Source: Symsagittifera roscoffensis
Taxonomy: Eukaryota; Xenacoelomorpha; Acoela; Convolutidae
Length of the DNA: 64,000 bases
Direction: 5' to 3'
Assembly (NCBI RefSeq): GCF_963678635.1
Contig: NC_087069.1
Coordinates: 3,486,166-3,550,165, forward strand
Of the stretch, positions 11,440 through 21,721 are shown piece by piece. Made by a program: the position numbers and the translations under genes. The first letter of the stretch is position 1. Each line of letters opens with the position of its first letter. The notes below the pieces were generated by a model. It ran no database searches, had not been told where the DNA came from, and was given only the letters and a program-made list of their open reading frames with translations.

Positions 11440-12240
11440 AACAAATTTCTAGCAAAGAACGAGTTTTTATTTAGCTAAGTGGACCGAGTGGATGTGAAAA
11501 ATTGCCTCTTATTTTTAATTGGTTAAAAATTGGTGAATTTCAACCAAAATTTGACAGAAATTTTTATTCTTATCAATATTATCAACCCGACAAATGCAAA
11601 GAAAAAACCTCAAACTTATCCAAGGAGTTGACTTTGAACTGGTTGAAAACCTTCCCAATAATGGAACAAATTACCTGTTAACATTTGATGACTCTTGTCA
11701 GGAAGTTTCAAATTGTAACAGTTTTTAAAGGTTGCTACTGCTGGAAAACACAGGGGACTGAATACAATATACATTAAGCATATTTTTTTTCCTCAAAGCA
11801 ATTTCTGAAGACATGCCGAGTTACAAAATACACATTTAGTCTTGTTCAAGTCACCAAGAGATGTTTTACAAATCAAAACATTAAGTCAACAACTAGATCT
11901 AGTATCAAAGTTGAGCGAGTGGTATCAAGATGCAACATCTAATCCTTGTGATCATTTACTCATTAATTTAACTCCTCCAAAAACAGTTGATTCGCTATGA
12001 TATTGCACAAACAGCGGTTCAGTTCTATCGAAATTGTTTCTACCCGAAGGAACAGAAATAAAGATTTTGGACGATGAGCATACAATACGTCTCTAAACTC
12101 CCATTTTTTCAAACGTTTTCCCAAAAACTTCGAAAAAAATAGTCCTCCATTGTCCAAAAAGTATCAGTGAGTTCCTCAGCGAATGTCTAGTAAAATTGGT
12201 ACGAGGCGATCTACAGGATCTCCAAAAATTAGACCTAGTA
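11440..12240 (+). pseudogene. Polinton genome-packaging-type ATPase (FtsK/HerA-like), degenerate
   Basis: This family is the P-loop ATPase thought to package Polinton DNA. The Walker A region reads SGPSGCEKLPLI at about 11478-11513, where a glycine before the catalytic lysine has become glutamate. It is followed by FNWLKIGEFQPKFD. A Walker-B-like LLTFDDSCQ lies near 11675-11700. Later pieces LVLFKSPRDVL (near 11850), LSEWYQDATSNPC and FLPEGTEIKILDDEHT match the C-terminal half of the family. Stops and frameshifts separate the pieces. Its position before the integrase and capsid genes is as expected. Confidence 0.75.
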
Positions 12241-12359
12241 AAAAATTGAAAAAAAATTATCAGAACTCACACGAAGAAGAAAATCACTGCATAAAATAAG
12301 AACTGTTTTAAGCTCGCCAAAAGGCTAACATTTATTAATTTTATCACTCCTTTTGTCAT

Positions 12360-12795
12360 TAAACGATTGGCAAAAAATGGATCAAGTTATTCTAATTCCT
12401 TGCTCAGTTTATCAATCACAAAGTACGCTTCCAAAAAAAACGAAAATTGGAACAAAACCAAGAAAAAGAGGATATTTTACCAAACGTTTTTGATTCTATT
12501 TACAGTGCTGTAAATGCGAGGTTGGAAACGAGTTACAATAAGCATCATACTGATTTAGTTTTGAATTCTCCTAGAATTGTATTATGTCAGTCAGAAAACA
12601 TCATATCAGATAATCGAGACACAAAAAAATATATTGTAGACTTTGTGTGTGCACTAAAGCGGAAAAAAACGACTTTCCAGATATTTACTTTACCATTTTG
12701 GAAGAAACTCAAAATCCACCTAAATTTTTTATCAACAAAAAAGCCAAAACGAAAGAAAGAGGAATTTCGTTCCCTTTCAAAATCTGAATAGGTAT
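12360..12795 (+). pseudogene. Polinton conserved protein (module before the integrase core), broken
   Basis: The open frame 12447-12791 carries YNKHHTDLVLNSPRIVL, SENIISDNRDTKKYIVDF and CALKRKK, a conserved block of a Polinton protein of unclear function. After a frameshift near 12690 the other frame continues with KAKTKERGISFPFKI. I cannot say whether this was a separate structural gene or the front of the integrase gene. An upstream basic stretch (12360-12446) may belong to it. Confidence 0.6.
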
Positions 12796-12799
12796 TCCT

Positions 12800-13640
12800 G
12801 AACAGATCGTATCTTGGGGTAGAGCCGCGTACGATTCTGTGAGAAATTTGAGTAAAACAAGCGGTTTGCCAGAAAAGTAAATAGAAGAATTCTTACAAAC
12901 CAAGACATGGCATGCAAAATTTGGACCTCCAATCAGGCGTTTCCGAAGACTTCAAGCTCTTTCAAAATATATCAAAAAAATTTGAGGTATGGACTTGGTT
13001 TTTGCGGACAAATTAGCGAAACAAAACAACAGATGTTTTTTTCGCGATTTGTCAGAGTTCGAACATCAAAAACAAAATAGGCCAAAGACACTTTGCAAGC
13101 TTTCAAAAAATTATTTCTCAAAAAAAACACTCCCGAAAAACTTTGGGTTGACAAAGAAACAGAATATGGGATAAATTTCGAAAAGTTTTGCCAGGAGAAA
13201 GACATTGAACTTTACTCAACAATGAGTGAAACGAAAGCTGCTTTTGCAGAGAGAGCATTTCGATCATTAAATCACATAATTTCTACTTAGAATATCATGG
13301 TGAAAAAATCATTCACAAGTTACCTCAACTTATGTCTTCAAGGAATTGTCGCATCAAAAGATCTATTGGGAAATCTCCTAGAGATGTCAAGAATACTGAG
13401 TTCCTCTCAATTCTGTATAGTAAACCTCCAACAAGGTATATAACATAAAATTCAAAAAAGGAGATAGAATGAGAATTTCAAAGAAAGATATTCCTTTTCG
13501 AAAGGGATACAAACCACAACATACAGATGAAATTTTTGAATTTTCGACAATTTCTACAAAGAAACCTCTACATACATCATCAAAGATCTCCACAAAGAAG
13601 AATTTTTGTGAACATTTATTGAAGAAGAGCTGAAGAAAAG
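12800..13640 (+). pseudogene. Polinton retroviral-type integrase (F54H12.3-like), degenerate
   Basis: This family is the RNase-H-fold DDE integrase that inserts the element. Pieces in order: RAAYDSVRNLSKTSGLPEK (12810-12880), a helix-rich stretch PPIRRFRRLQALSKYI (12930-12975), then KLWVDKETEYG and IELYSTMSETKAAFAERAFR at about 13138-13265. These include the second catalytic Asp (WVDK) and the E of KAAFAER. The chromodomain-like C-terminal tail is seen as PFRKGYKPQ and STKKPLHTS around 13490-13590, ending near 13635. At least four frame breaks are present. This tail is the point from which the downstream duplicated copies begin. Confidence 0.85.
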
Positions 13641-13692
13641 TTCAAATTGAAGGTGCATTATTTTTTAAACAAAATTTCTATCGATCAGTCGT

Positions 13693-14512
13693 CATGGATT
13701 CTTATACTATTGAGTTAGTTTCTAACGCTTCTTTTAATTGTTTTCCGAATAAAGTTTCAGTTCTTTTAAAAATATTCTACCCGGAAAAATAAATTTGAAA
13801 GGAGAATGGGAGGTTGCTATTTCAGAATTATCAGACCCTTTTTTGAACCAAATTGTTACTCAAGGAAAGTTTACATTCGTAGATGCCAGAGAAAGTTCTG
13901 AGGAGAAAAGAAGGATTGTACCGATGCTTATTGAACCAGGATTGTATCCAAGAACTTTTGATATAGTTGTAGCGATGAACACCAAAATTTGAGATCATGT
14001 AGGTGCTCAAGTTTTCGAATATAACATAATCTATGTCTCAGTAGATAAAATTTCATAAAAGATTGCCGTTCCTTTAACTGAAAATCAATCAGTGTTGATT
14101 ATTCAAAATTCTGGCTTGAGTCAAATTTTGGTTCTGACTTAGAGCAAAATCAAATAGAGGTTATAATGAAAGGAAAAGGTCCACATTATCCTCAGTATTC
14201 TCACGACATTATAAGAATACATTCTTCGTTGATATATAGTGATTTTATAGAATATAACACAGTCGGTGATACAAAAACTCCGTTTTTGCGTTGTTTTCCG
14301 TTCATCTCCAATATATAAAAGTGGAGATATAAGTTCTTGTGGACAGTACATAAAATATCAATCCTTTACAAATTTACACATTAAACATTTTAAAAAACTC
14401 TTTGCATAGTATTAGGGTAGAGATAAGAGATAGTACAGGCGAAGAAATTCCTTTTGTAAACATAGAAATTACCTGAGTTCTTTTCTTGTTCTGCAAGATT
14501 CCGAATAATCAT
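13693..14512 (+). pseudogene. Polinton capsid-type protein (IELVSNASF family, possibly minor capsid), copy 1
   Basis: It begins MDSYTIELVSNASFNCFPN. A small deletion near 13755 shifts the frame. The open stretch 13795-13992 holds KGEWEVAISELSDPF and ARESSEEKRRIVPML. Later conserved pieces are VLIIQNSGLSQ (14095), SLIYSDFIEYN-like and GDTKTPFLRCFPFIS (about 14220-14320), and IRDSTGEEIPFVNIEIT near 14420-14475. The family lies just upstream of the pX-like and major-capsid-like genes in Polintons, and a penton-like minor capsid role is my best inference. It is broken by at least three frame changes. Confidence 0.7.
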
Positions 14513-14534
14513 TTTTGATTAAACTTCATGCGAA

Positions 14535-14815
14535 AATTTTGCTGAAAATACAGCCGATTTCCCTGTTTTTCGAGGACATGCAAGAAAACGTGGAAGAGAT
14601 TTAGGAGCTCTTGCACCAACTCTTGTGAGAGCTGCAATCCCCTTTATTAAAAAATAAATAGTCTCAGCTGCAAAAAGGTTTGGAGCAGATTTGTTTGAAA
14701 TTGCTGCACCAGAGAATGAGGAAGTTGTGAATTGGGGAAATTGCTGCATCAGAGATTTTCTGATGCTTTTAAAAATGAAATAGCAGAACATAAAGCAAAA
14801 TCCGAGGATGATTCA
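14535..14815 (+). pseudogene. Polinton small basic pX/pVI-like protein, copy 1a
   Basis: It reads TADFPVFRGHARKRGRDLG, then LAPTLVRAAIPFIKK, an in-frame TAA, and SAAKRFGADLFEIAAPE. The small basic, amphipathic protein family in Polintons resembles adenovirus core or membrane-active proteins. The ATG present in the downstream copies (20386, 30717) is lost here. The C-terminal acidic piece (KSEDDSDEEPETYLTYV) follows in another frame near 14800-14845. Confidence 0.7.
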
Positions 14816-14902
14816 GATGAGGAACCAGAAACTTACTTAACATATGTAAATACTCTACTGCATTCACTATTCTCCAATTAAGAAGTTTATTTTAACAATA
14901 CA

Positions 14903-15158
14903 ATGGTTTACCACGCTAATAGATTATATCCTCATAAGGCACAAATAACGAACAAATTCAACTCGTCAGCAGTGAGTAACAAAGGAGTACTTGCTTGTCA
15001 TGAAAACAGTTTTGAAGAATTTTACTGATGCATTTGATATGCATCCGTTCACTGATAGAGCAAATTCCTTAGGAACAAGAAAAACTTTCTCACTCTATGG
15101 AAGGCTTACCACTGATTTGTCTACTTGCAAAAAAATTTTGCTACCAAATACCAAAGTA
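14903..15158 (+). pseudogene. Truncated 5' end of major-capsid-like gene (duplicate)
   Basis: It opens with ATG (MVYHANRLYPHKAQ) and reads through TDAFDMHPFTDRANSLG to CKKILLPNTKV, with a frame change near 14985. It is then cut at the duplication junction and runs straight back into the end of the IELVSNASF gene. It is a by-product of the 912-bp duplication. Confidence 0.75.
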
Positions 15159-15439
15159 ATAGAATATAACACAGTCGGTGATACAAAAACTCCGTTTTTG
15201 CGTTGTTTTCCGTTCATCTCCAATATATAAAAGTGGAGATATAAGTTCTTGTGGACAGTACATAAAATATCAATCCTTTACAAATTTACACATTAAACAC
15301 TTTAAAAAACTCTTTGCATAGTATTAGGGTAGAGCTAAGAGATAGTACATGCGAAGAAATTCCTTTTGTATACATAGAAATTACCTGAGTTCTTTTCTTG
15401 TTCTGCAAGATTCCGAATAATCATTTTTGATTAAACTTC

Positions 15440-15740
15440 ATGCGAAAAGTTTGCTGAAAATACAGCCGATTTCCCTGTTTTTCGAGGACATGCAAGAAAA
15501 CGTGGAAGAGATTTAGGAGCTCTTGCACCAACTCTTGTGAGAGCTGCAATCCCCTTTATTAAAAAATGAATAGTCTCAGCTGCAAAAAGGTTTGGAGCAG
15601 ATTTGTTTGAAATGAGGAAGTTGTGAATTGGGGAAATTGCTGCATCAGAGATTTTCTGATGCTTTTAAAAATGAAATAGCAGAACATAAAGCAAAATCCG
15701 AGGATGATTCAGATGAGGAACCAGAAACTTACTTAACATA
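15440..15740 (+). pseudogene. Polinton pX/pVI-like protein, copy 1b
   Basis: This is the second unit of the internal duplication. It is the same as copy 1a except that the in-frame stop is TGA instead of TAA (near 15566) and 16 bp are missing near 15612, which shifts the frame. Confidence 0.7.
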
Positions 15741-15798
15741 TGTAAATACTCTACTGCATTCACTATTCTCCAATTAAGAAAATTATTTTAACAATACA

Positions 15799-16750
15799 AT
15801 GGTTTACCACGCTAATAGATTATATCCTCATAAGGCACAAATAACGAACGAATTCAACTCGTCAGCAGTGAGTAACAAAGGAGTACTTGCTTGTCATGAA
15901 TACAGTTTTGAAGAATTTTACTGATGCATTTGATATGCATCCGTTTACTGATAGAGCAAATTCCTTAGGAACAAGAAAAACTTTCTCACTCTATGGAAGG
16001 CTTACCACTGATTTGTCTACTTGCAAAAAGTTTTTGCTACCAAATACCAAAGTTCGAATTAAACTAATTCGAGCAAGATCTAATTTTTACATGCTATCTG
16101 ATAATCCAAATCTCAGTCTCAAAATGGTTGATTATTCGCTGTTTTCTAGAAGAATTTTAGTTGCTGAACCTAATCATCGATACTTGCAATGGAATCTGGA
16201 AATAGAACCTGCTCAATGTAATTACATGAAAACTACAGCAAGAACGTTTATCATTCCATCTCATTAAAACCAATTGACACAAGAAAAAGTTTTCATCGAC
16301 GCATCAATAAGAAGAATAGCTGTTGCAATGAATACAAATTCAGCTGTTGCAGGATTCTTTCAGGAAAACCCTTTCAGCTATCAGCAATTTTAATTGGGAG
16401 GGTTCAGAGTTATTTGTGGTAGAAGAGCAATTACTCCAATAGATACAACTTCTCCTTGTCGTCCGTATGTTACAACAAAGAAAGCAATGCAGTTTAATGA
16501 AGTTTTCCCACCTCTTCCTATGAAAGATTTTCAAAATCACTATATTCTAGTTTTTGATTTGACTTCACTACAGGATGCAGCTGAACAGCTGCACTTTGCA
16601 GAACTTTGTGGAGAAAGTTTGAGATTAGAAAGGTTTTTCCAGTTTCCTTTGGACAAAGTAACGGCAGTGACAATCTCGGGAGAAATACTATCAATTATTC
16701 AAACTGACAATTTCAGAACATTCGCTGAAAATATTTTTAATTTTTTTTGA
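15799..16750 (+). pseudogene. Polinton major-capsid-like protein (F54H12.2-like), copy 1
   Basis: This is the hexon-like structural gene family of Polintons. The long open piece 15887-16267 contains DAFDMHPFTDRANSLG, LLPNTKVRIKLIRARSNFY and YLQWNLEIEPAQCNY. After a TAA replacing Gln near 16266 the frame goes on with RRIAVAMNTNSAVAGFFQEN to QQF, then a stop shared by all copies. The C-terminal half 16394-16750 holds YVTTKKAMQFNEVFPPLPMK, LVFDLTSLQDAAEQ and FPLDKVTAVTISGEIL. The length (about 310 codons) is short for a complete capsid protein, so N-terminal sequence may be lost. Confidence 0.75.
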
Positions 16751-16764
16751 GTTTTCACATTCCT

Positions 16765-16938
16765 ATGAAAAATTTGCAACTTTTTGGGGGACTTTTCATT
16801 GTTATTGTCTCAGTACTACTACTATCTATTTTGTTTTTCTTCAGACCTGATTATCCAGAAAAAGCAGATAATGAATGCTCTTTAATTGAAAACCCAAGAA
16901 TTTTTCTTTCGAACTGGACTGTAAAAAATGTTCAATAA
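16765..16938 (+). CDS. Small single-pass membrane protein of Polinton, copy 1 (shortened)
   Basis: ATG-initiated frame of 57 codons. One strong hydrophobic segment (GGLFIVIVSVLLLSILFFF) near residues 9-27 is followed by RPDYPEKAD and IENPRIFLSNWTV. It overlaps the region just after the capsid-like stop. In the copy at 32050 the frame runs 17 codons further, so this one is truncated by a small indel (near 16925). An intron-like run with a pyrimidine tract and CAG (16940-17068) follows, so it may have been spliced to the next exon. Function unknown; a virion membrane or accessory role is only a guess. Confidence 0.5.
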   Translation: MKNLQLFGGLFIVIVSVLLLSILFFFRPDYPEKADNECSLIENPRIFLSNWTVKNVQ

Positions 16939-17068
16939 CCTTTATCCAGTTCATGAGTTTTGTACATGGGACTTTGCTGATGCAATACCTAATTGAGCGT
17001 TAGTCATTAGCTTTAGTTTTTTTACCCTAAATTAAACTATCGAACTATCTATTTCTTTTTTTTCCAGA

Positions 17069-17444
17069 TATAAATCGGCTAACATTTGCAAAGAGGGATA
17101 TTTTTCCACTTTTGCAAATTTTTGATATTATTCCTGAACTCAGGTTCAAGTACATGGGATTTTACCCCTCTGATAAAGTAGCTCAACTGCAGTCATCAAC
17201 TCAGCTCCAAGCAAGGATAGAGTGGAATGGGGAACAGTGGATCATGATAGCTCGATTGGACAAAACTTACTACTTTGCTGATTCTTTGGATCAAAAAATA
17301 ACAATTTTCTTCCTTTCTAACAAAAAAGTATTCGCAAATGTTCCCAGAAAACTAAAAAATACTAAAAATTTGTGTGGATTTTACGCAAATAATTCCGCAT
17401 CTCTTCTTTTTAAGTTCTACCAGAAACTTGAAAATTATTCATGA
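17069..17444 (+). pseudogene. Polinton adenain/Ulp1-type cysteine protease, copy 1, His site lost
   Basis: This family processes Polinton capsid proteins. After a strong 3' splice-like CAG at 17066-17068 the sequence reads INRLTFAKRDIFPLLQ, then ELRFKYMGFYPSDKVAQLQ. The active-site region GEQWIMIARLDKTYYFADSL has Gln where the family has its catalytic His (GEHW). The Cys region NLCGFYANNSASLL is kept. A frame change near 17405 ends the open stretch early, compared with the downstream copies. It is the last gene before the right terminal repeat. Confidence 0.78.
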
Positions 17445-17474
17445 GAAGCATGTTTTGAATTTTATAATAATTTT

Positions 17475-18095
17475 ACGTAAATGTGTCTTTTTTTATTTGT
17501 AAGTGTAAATTATGGCAGTAAATTTACCATACGATGCAGTGATTTTCAATTTTTTTTTATAATTCAAATTATTTTTCTTAAGTTGCAGACTTTTTTCGAA
17601 GTTGCAGTAGGTTTTAGAATACTTTCAGGTAGATGTTTCAAAAAAAAGTTACTAACTAATTGTTATCAAAACGAATTATAACAAATCTTATGGTGTTTTG
17701 AAGTTTTTTTGAAAAATTTTCAATTTTCGTGATAAAAATTCCATTTTTTTGCTCAAAAACTCTCACCATTAACTTACGATGAACAGAAAAGTTAATTACA
17801 TAACCTTCATTCCACAACCTACACGTAATTAGCCTTTGATTTTCACAAATTAGATAACACGCGCCAAAAGTTTTGCGAAAAAAATCAGACATTTCCACAG
17901 AAAAAATCGTTTTCATACCTTTATCTTACCATCACACAAACCTTGAAACATTATCAATGGTATTCCCTATTCTAATACTTTGTAGACTCTATACCAATGT
18001 TAAAACTTAGCATGGAAGAGCGGAAAACTATAACGTAACTTAATACATGGGGTGTTCCATGTTCCCCTCCCCCCAATATAGTTCCAACATTTACT
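17475..18095 (-). repeat. Polinton right terminal inverted repeat, copy 1
   Basis: Reverse complement of 1136-1765. It ends in TTCCAACATTTACT, followed by GCAGTA. Copies recur at 22437-23056 and 32755-33374. Confidence 0.88.
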
Positions 18096-19371
18096 GCAGT
18101 AAACAAATTGAACAATATTGGCCTAAGATGTTTAAAGTCTGGCATAAGTCCGTAAAGACTAAAATAGCTAAAATATGGGTTCCGATTAGAGTAGGTACGG
18201 TATGCAATTCAGAATCCCTCATAGATCATATGATCACTAATGACCTAAAAGCCGAAGAGCTGGTATTATGTGATGTAAGCATCTCCATGAATCATTTTCG
18301 AACTTTTGGGTTTCTTCATACACATTTTAATGAAAATAAGGTATTGAAAAAATAAATACATGATAAAATACATATGACAAAAATTTGAGTTCAATTTTAC
18401 TGCTGAAACAGTTTAAAAATATATTCTCAGCAGCTTTAAGCAATTGTGCGGCTATATACTTGTGTTTATGAAGCAAATGTTTTCTCTTTTTTTCAGAACA
18501 ATTGCAGAAATTTCCTGAATCTTTACTCCTTGAATAACTAGACTTATAGATTTTACTCTTGGAAACACAATGATGAAAACGCTTAATGCTTCGTAGATTT
18601 ATAAACTAAAACAAAGTGAGATCCGGTTCATTATCCAAGATGAACTTCACAATGAAATCAAATCTATCACTGTAACAAATCATCGGAGTACTCAAAAGTA
18701 CCAGAAAAGGGCCTTAAAGTTGTTGCTGGCGTTATAGCTTTATTCAATAGATCGATTTCAAAAAATGGTTTCAGCCACGAAAAGTTTCTAAAGATACTGA
18801 AAACCGCTCATGGAAAACCAGTGTTTGAAAGGATAACACCAATAGAGCTGCAAAATATATCCAAATACTTTATATCCAATTTTATCCAAAGTCTCAGATG
18901 TGTTACTACAAAATTAGTTGGTTTTTTTTATAAACGACAAGAAATTTATTTCTGAAAGTCAATTCGGTTTCTGTCAGATCTCATCTAAAACTGATTTGCA
19001 TTCAAAAACCACAGATGAAAAAACTAATATGGACAAAACCTTATTCAAACTAACTGCTATCCTTGATATGTCAAAAGCGTTTGATTTTTTCTCTCATGAC
19101 CTACTACTGAGAAAACTGGAAAACATAGGCTGTGAAACACTTATATAACACTTCTTGATAAAAAACGCAGAAAATCCATGCAAACAGTTGATTCTCAGAT
19201 ATAACCGAAATCATGCAAGGTGTACCCCAAAACGCGGTGTTAAAACGGTTGCTTTTCATCTTGCTTATCTTTGGTAAGGACAAACAGCTCAAAAACAACA
19301 GCAAAATAATACAATAGACAGATGATAAAGTGATTTATTGGTGAATTTTGAGCATAGTCTTTGCTAAAATT
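18096..19371 (+). pseudogene. LINE endonuclease-RT fragment downstream of the Polinton (L1)
   Basis: Continuation of the LINE split by the Polinton. The open piece that ends at 18355 carries the endonuclease motif ESLIDHMITND near 18212. The reverse transcriptase is seen as FINDKKFISESQFGFCQ, ILDMSKAFDFF and LLLRKLENIG (18918-19148), then a VPQ-type turn near 19215 and a degenerate TDDK in place of the catalytic YADD near 19320. It is truncated at 19370 by the junction with the second Polinton piece. Many stops are present. Confidence 0.8.
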
Positions 19372-19544
19372 ATACAGGTGAAGTTTTTGAAATTTCGGCA
19401 ATTTCTACAAAGAAACCTCTACATACATCATCAAAGATTTCCACAAAGAAGAATTTCTGTGAAAGTTTATTGAAGAAGAGCTGAAGAAAAGTTCAAATTG
19501 AAGGTATATTATTTTTTAAACAAAATTTCTATCGATCAGTCGTC

Positions 19545-20360
19545 ATGGATTCTTTTTCTATTGAGTTAGTTTCTAACGCTTCTTTTAATTGTTTTCCGAA
19601 TAAAAGTCTCAGTTCTTTTACAAATATTCTACCCGGAAAAATAAATTTGAAAGGAGAATGGGAATTTGCTATTACAGAATTATCAGACCCTTTTTTGTAC
19701 CAAATTGTTACTCAGGGAAAGTTTACATTCGTAGATGCCAGAGAAAGTTCTGAGGAGAAAAGAAGGATCGTACCGATGCTTATTGAACCGGGATGTATCC
19801 AAGTACTTTTGATATAGTTGTAGCGATGAACACCAAAATTTGAGATCATGTAGGTGCTCAAGTTTTGGAATATAACATAATATATGTCTCAGTAGATAAA
19901 ATTACATAAAAATTGCCGTTCCTTTACCTCAAAATCAATCAGTGTTGATTATTCAAAATTCTGGCCTGAGTCAATTTTTTGGTTGTGATTTAGAGCAAAG
20001 TCAAATAGAGGTTATAATGAAAAGAAAAGGTCCACATTATCCTCAGTGTTCTAACGACATTATAAGAATACATTCTTTGTTGATATATAGTGATTTTATA
20101 GAATATAACATAGTCGGTGATACAAAAACTCCGTTTTTGCGTTGTTTTCCGTTCATCTCCAATATATAAAAGTGGAGATATAAATTCTTGTGGAAAAAAC
20201 ATAAATTATCAGTCCTTTACAAATTTACACATTAAACATTTTAAAAAACTCTTTGCATAGTATTAAGGTAGAGCTAAGAGATAGTACAGGCGAAGAAATT
20301 ACTTTTGTAAACATAGAAATTACCTGAGTTCTTTTCTTGTTCCGCAAGATTCCGAATAAT
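19545..20360 (+). pseudogene. Polinton IELVSNASF-family capsid-type protein, copy 2
   Basis: The first 90 codons are open from a true ATG (MDSFSIELVSNASFNCFPNK ... ARESSEEKRRIVP), longer than in copy 1. A lost base near 19795 (GPGLYP-type site) ends the frame. Later pieces are 19942-20169 (IQNSGLSQFFGCDLEQ, YSDFIEYNIVGDTKTPFLR) and a tail to about 20360. Confidence 0.7.
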
Positions 20361-20385
20361 CATTTTTGATTAAACTTCATGCGAA

Positions 20386-20690
20386 ATGGTTGCTGAAAAT
20401 ACAGCTGATTTCCCTGTTTTTCGAGGACACGCAAGAAAACGTGGAAGAGGTTTAGGAGCTCTTGCACCAACTCTTGTGAGAACTGCAATCCCCTTTATTA
20501 AAAAATAAATAGTCTCAGCTGCAAAAAGGTTTGGAGCAGATTTGTTTGAAATTGCTGCACCAGAGAATGAGGAAGTTGTGAAATGGGGAAATTGCTGCAT
20601 CAGAGATTTTCTGATGCTTTTAAAAATGAAATAGCAGAACATAAAGCAAAATCCGAGGATGATTCAGATGAGGAACCAGAAACTTACTTA
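20386..20690 (+). pseudogene. Polinton pX/pVI-like protein, copy 2
   Basis: Has a real ATG (MVAENTADFPVFRGHARKRG), 40 codons to TAA at 20506-20508, then the remaining conserved SAAKRFGADLFEIAAPE in the same frame. The stop is at the same site as in the other copies. Confidence 0.72.
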
Positions 20691-20753
20691 ACATAAGTAA
20701 ATACTCTACTGCATTCACTATTCTCCAATTAAGAAGTTTATTTTAACAATACA

Positions 20754-21703
20754 ATGGTTTACAACGCTAATAGATTATATCCTCATAAGGCACAAATAAC
20801 GAACGAATTCAACTCGTCAGCAGTGAGTAGCAAAGGAGTACTTGCTTGTCATGGATACAGTTTTGAAGAATTTTACTGATGCATTTGATATGCATCCGTT
20901 CACTGATAGAGCAAATTCCCTAGGAGTTAAGAAAAACATTCTCACTCTATGGAAGGCTTGCCACTGATTTGTCTACTTGCAAAAAATTTTTGCTACCAAA
21001 TACCAAAGTTCGAATTAAGCTAATTCTAGCAAGACCTAATTTTTACATGCTATCTGATAATCCAAATCTCAGTCTCAAAATTGTTGATTATTCGCTGTTT
21101 TCTAGAAGATCTTTAGTTGCTGAACCTAATCATCGATACTTGCAATGGAATCTGGAAATAGAGCCTGCTCAATGTAATTACATGGAAACTACAGCAAGAA
21201 TGTTTATCATTCCATCTCATCAAAACCAATTGACACAAGAAAAAGTTTTCATCGACGCATCAATAAGAAGAATAGCTGTTGCAATGAATACAAATTCAGC
21301 TGTTGCAGGATTCTTTCAAGAAAACCCTTTCAGCTATCAGCAATTTTAATAGGGAAGGTTCAGAGTTATTTGTGGTAGAAGAGCAATTATTCCAATAGAT
21401 ACAACTTCTCCTTGTCATCCTTATGTTACAACAAAGAAAGCAATGCAGTTTAATGAAGATTTCCCACCTCTTCCTATGAAAGATTTTCAAAATCACTATA
21501 TTCTAGTTTTTGATTTGACTTCACTACAGGATGCAGCTGAACAGCTGCACTATGCAGAACTTTGTAGAGAAAGTTTGAGATTAGAAAGCTTTTTCCAGTT
21601 TCCTTTGGACAAAATAACGGCAGTGACAGTCTCGGGAGAAATACTATCAAATATTCAAACTGACAATTTCAGAACATTCGCTGAAAATATTTTTTATTTT
21701 TTT
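20754..21703 (+). pseudogene. Polinton major-capsid-like protein (F54H12.2-like), copy 2
   Basis: Opens with ATG. A 2-base insertion near 20930 shifts the frame. 20969-21349 is open to the shared QQF stop. The C-terminal half 21443 onward keeps MQFNEDFPPLPMKDFQ and FDLTSLQDAAEQLH. The region between (21350-21440) reads on in the same frame after two stops. Confidence 0.75.
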
Positions 21704-21721
21704 TTGAGTTTTCACATTCCT

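Larger units (their letters stand above)
14247..16054 (+). repeat. 912-bp internal tandem duplication in the capsid region
   Basis: 14247-15158 is repeated as 15159-16054, beginning ATAGAATATAACACAGTCGG. The second unit lacks 16 bp near 15612, which contained TTGCTGCACCAGAGAA-type sequence, so its internal period is 896. It duplicates the end of the IELVSNASF gene, the whole pX-like gene and the start of the major-capsid-like gene. The copies at 19372 and 29711 lack this duplication. Confidence 0.9.
1140..18095. mobile_element. Polinton/Maverick element, about 17 kb, nested in a LINE
   Basis: The ends carry inverted repeats of about 0.6 kb (1136-1765 against 17475-18095). The terminal sequences match as AGTAGATATTGGAGC on the left and the reverse complement AGTAAATGTTGGAAC on the right. 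GCAGTA occurs at 1134-1139 and at 18096-18101, fitting the 6-bp target duplication of Polintons. The left copy overlaps the shared terminal AGTA, so the exact boundary is uncertain by a few bases. Gene content and order (zinc-finger/PolB on minus; ATPase, integrase, capsid-type genes, membrane protein, protease on plus) are those of a Polinton. All core genes are degenerate. The element disrupts a LINE, since endonuclease motifs lie on both sides. Confidence 0.88.
13521..19371 (+). repeat. First copy of Polinton-right-half plus LINE tandem unit
   Basis: The sequence from the integrase tail to the truncated LINE RT is repeated at 19372-24334. The junction at 19370/19371 joins LINE (TTGCTAAAAT) directly to the integrase tail (ATACAGGTGAAG). 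This first copy is about 0.89 kb longer because of an internal duplication (14247-16054). Confidence 0.85.
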
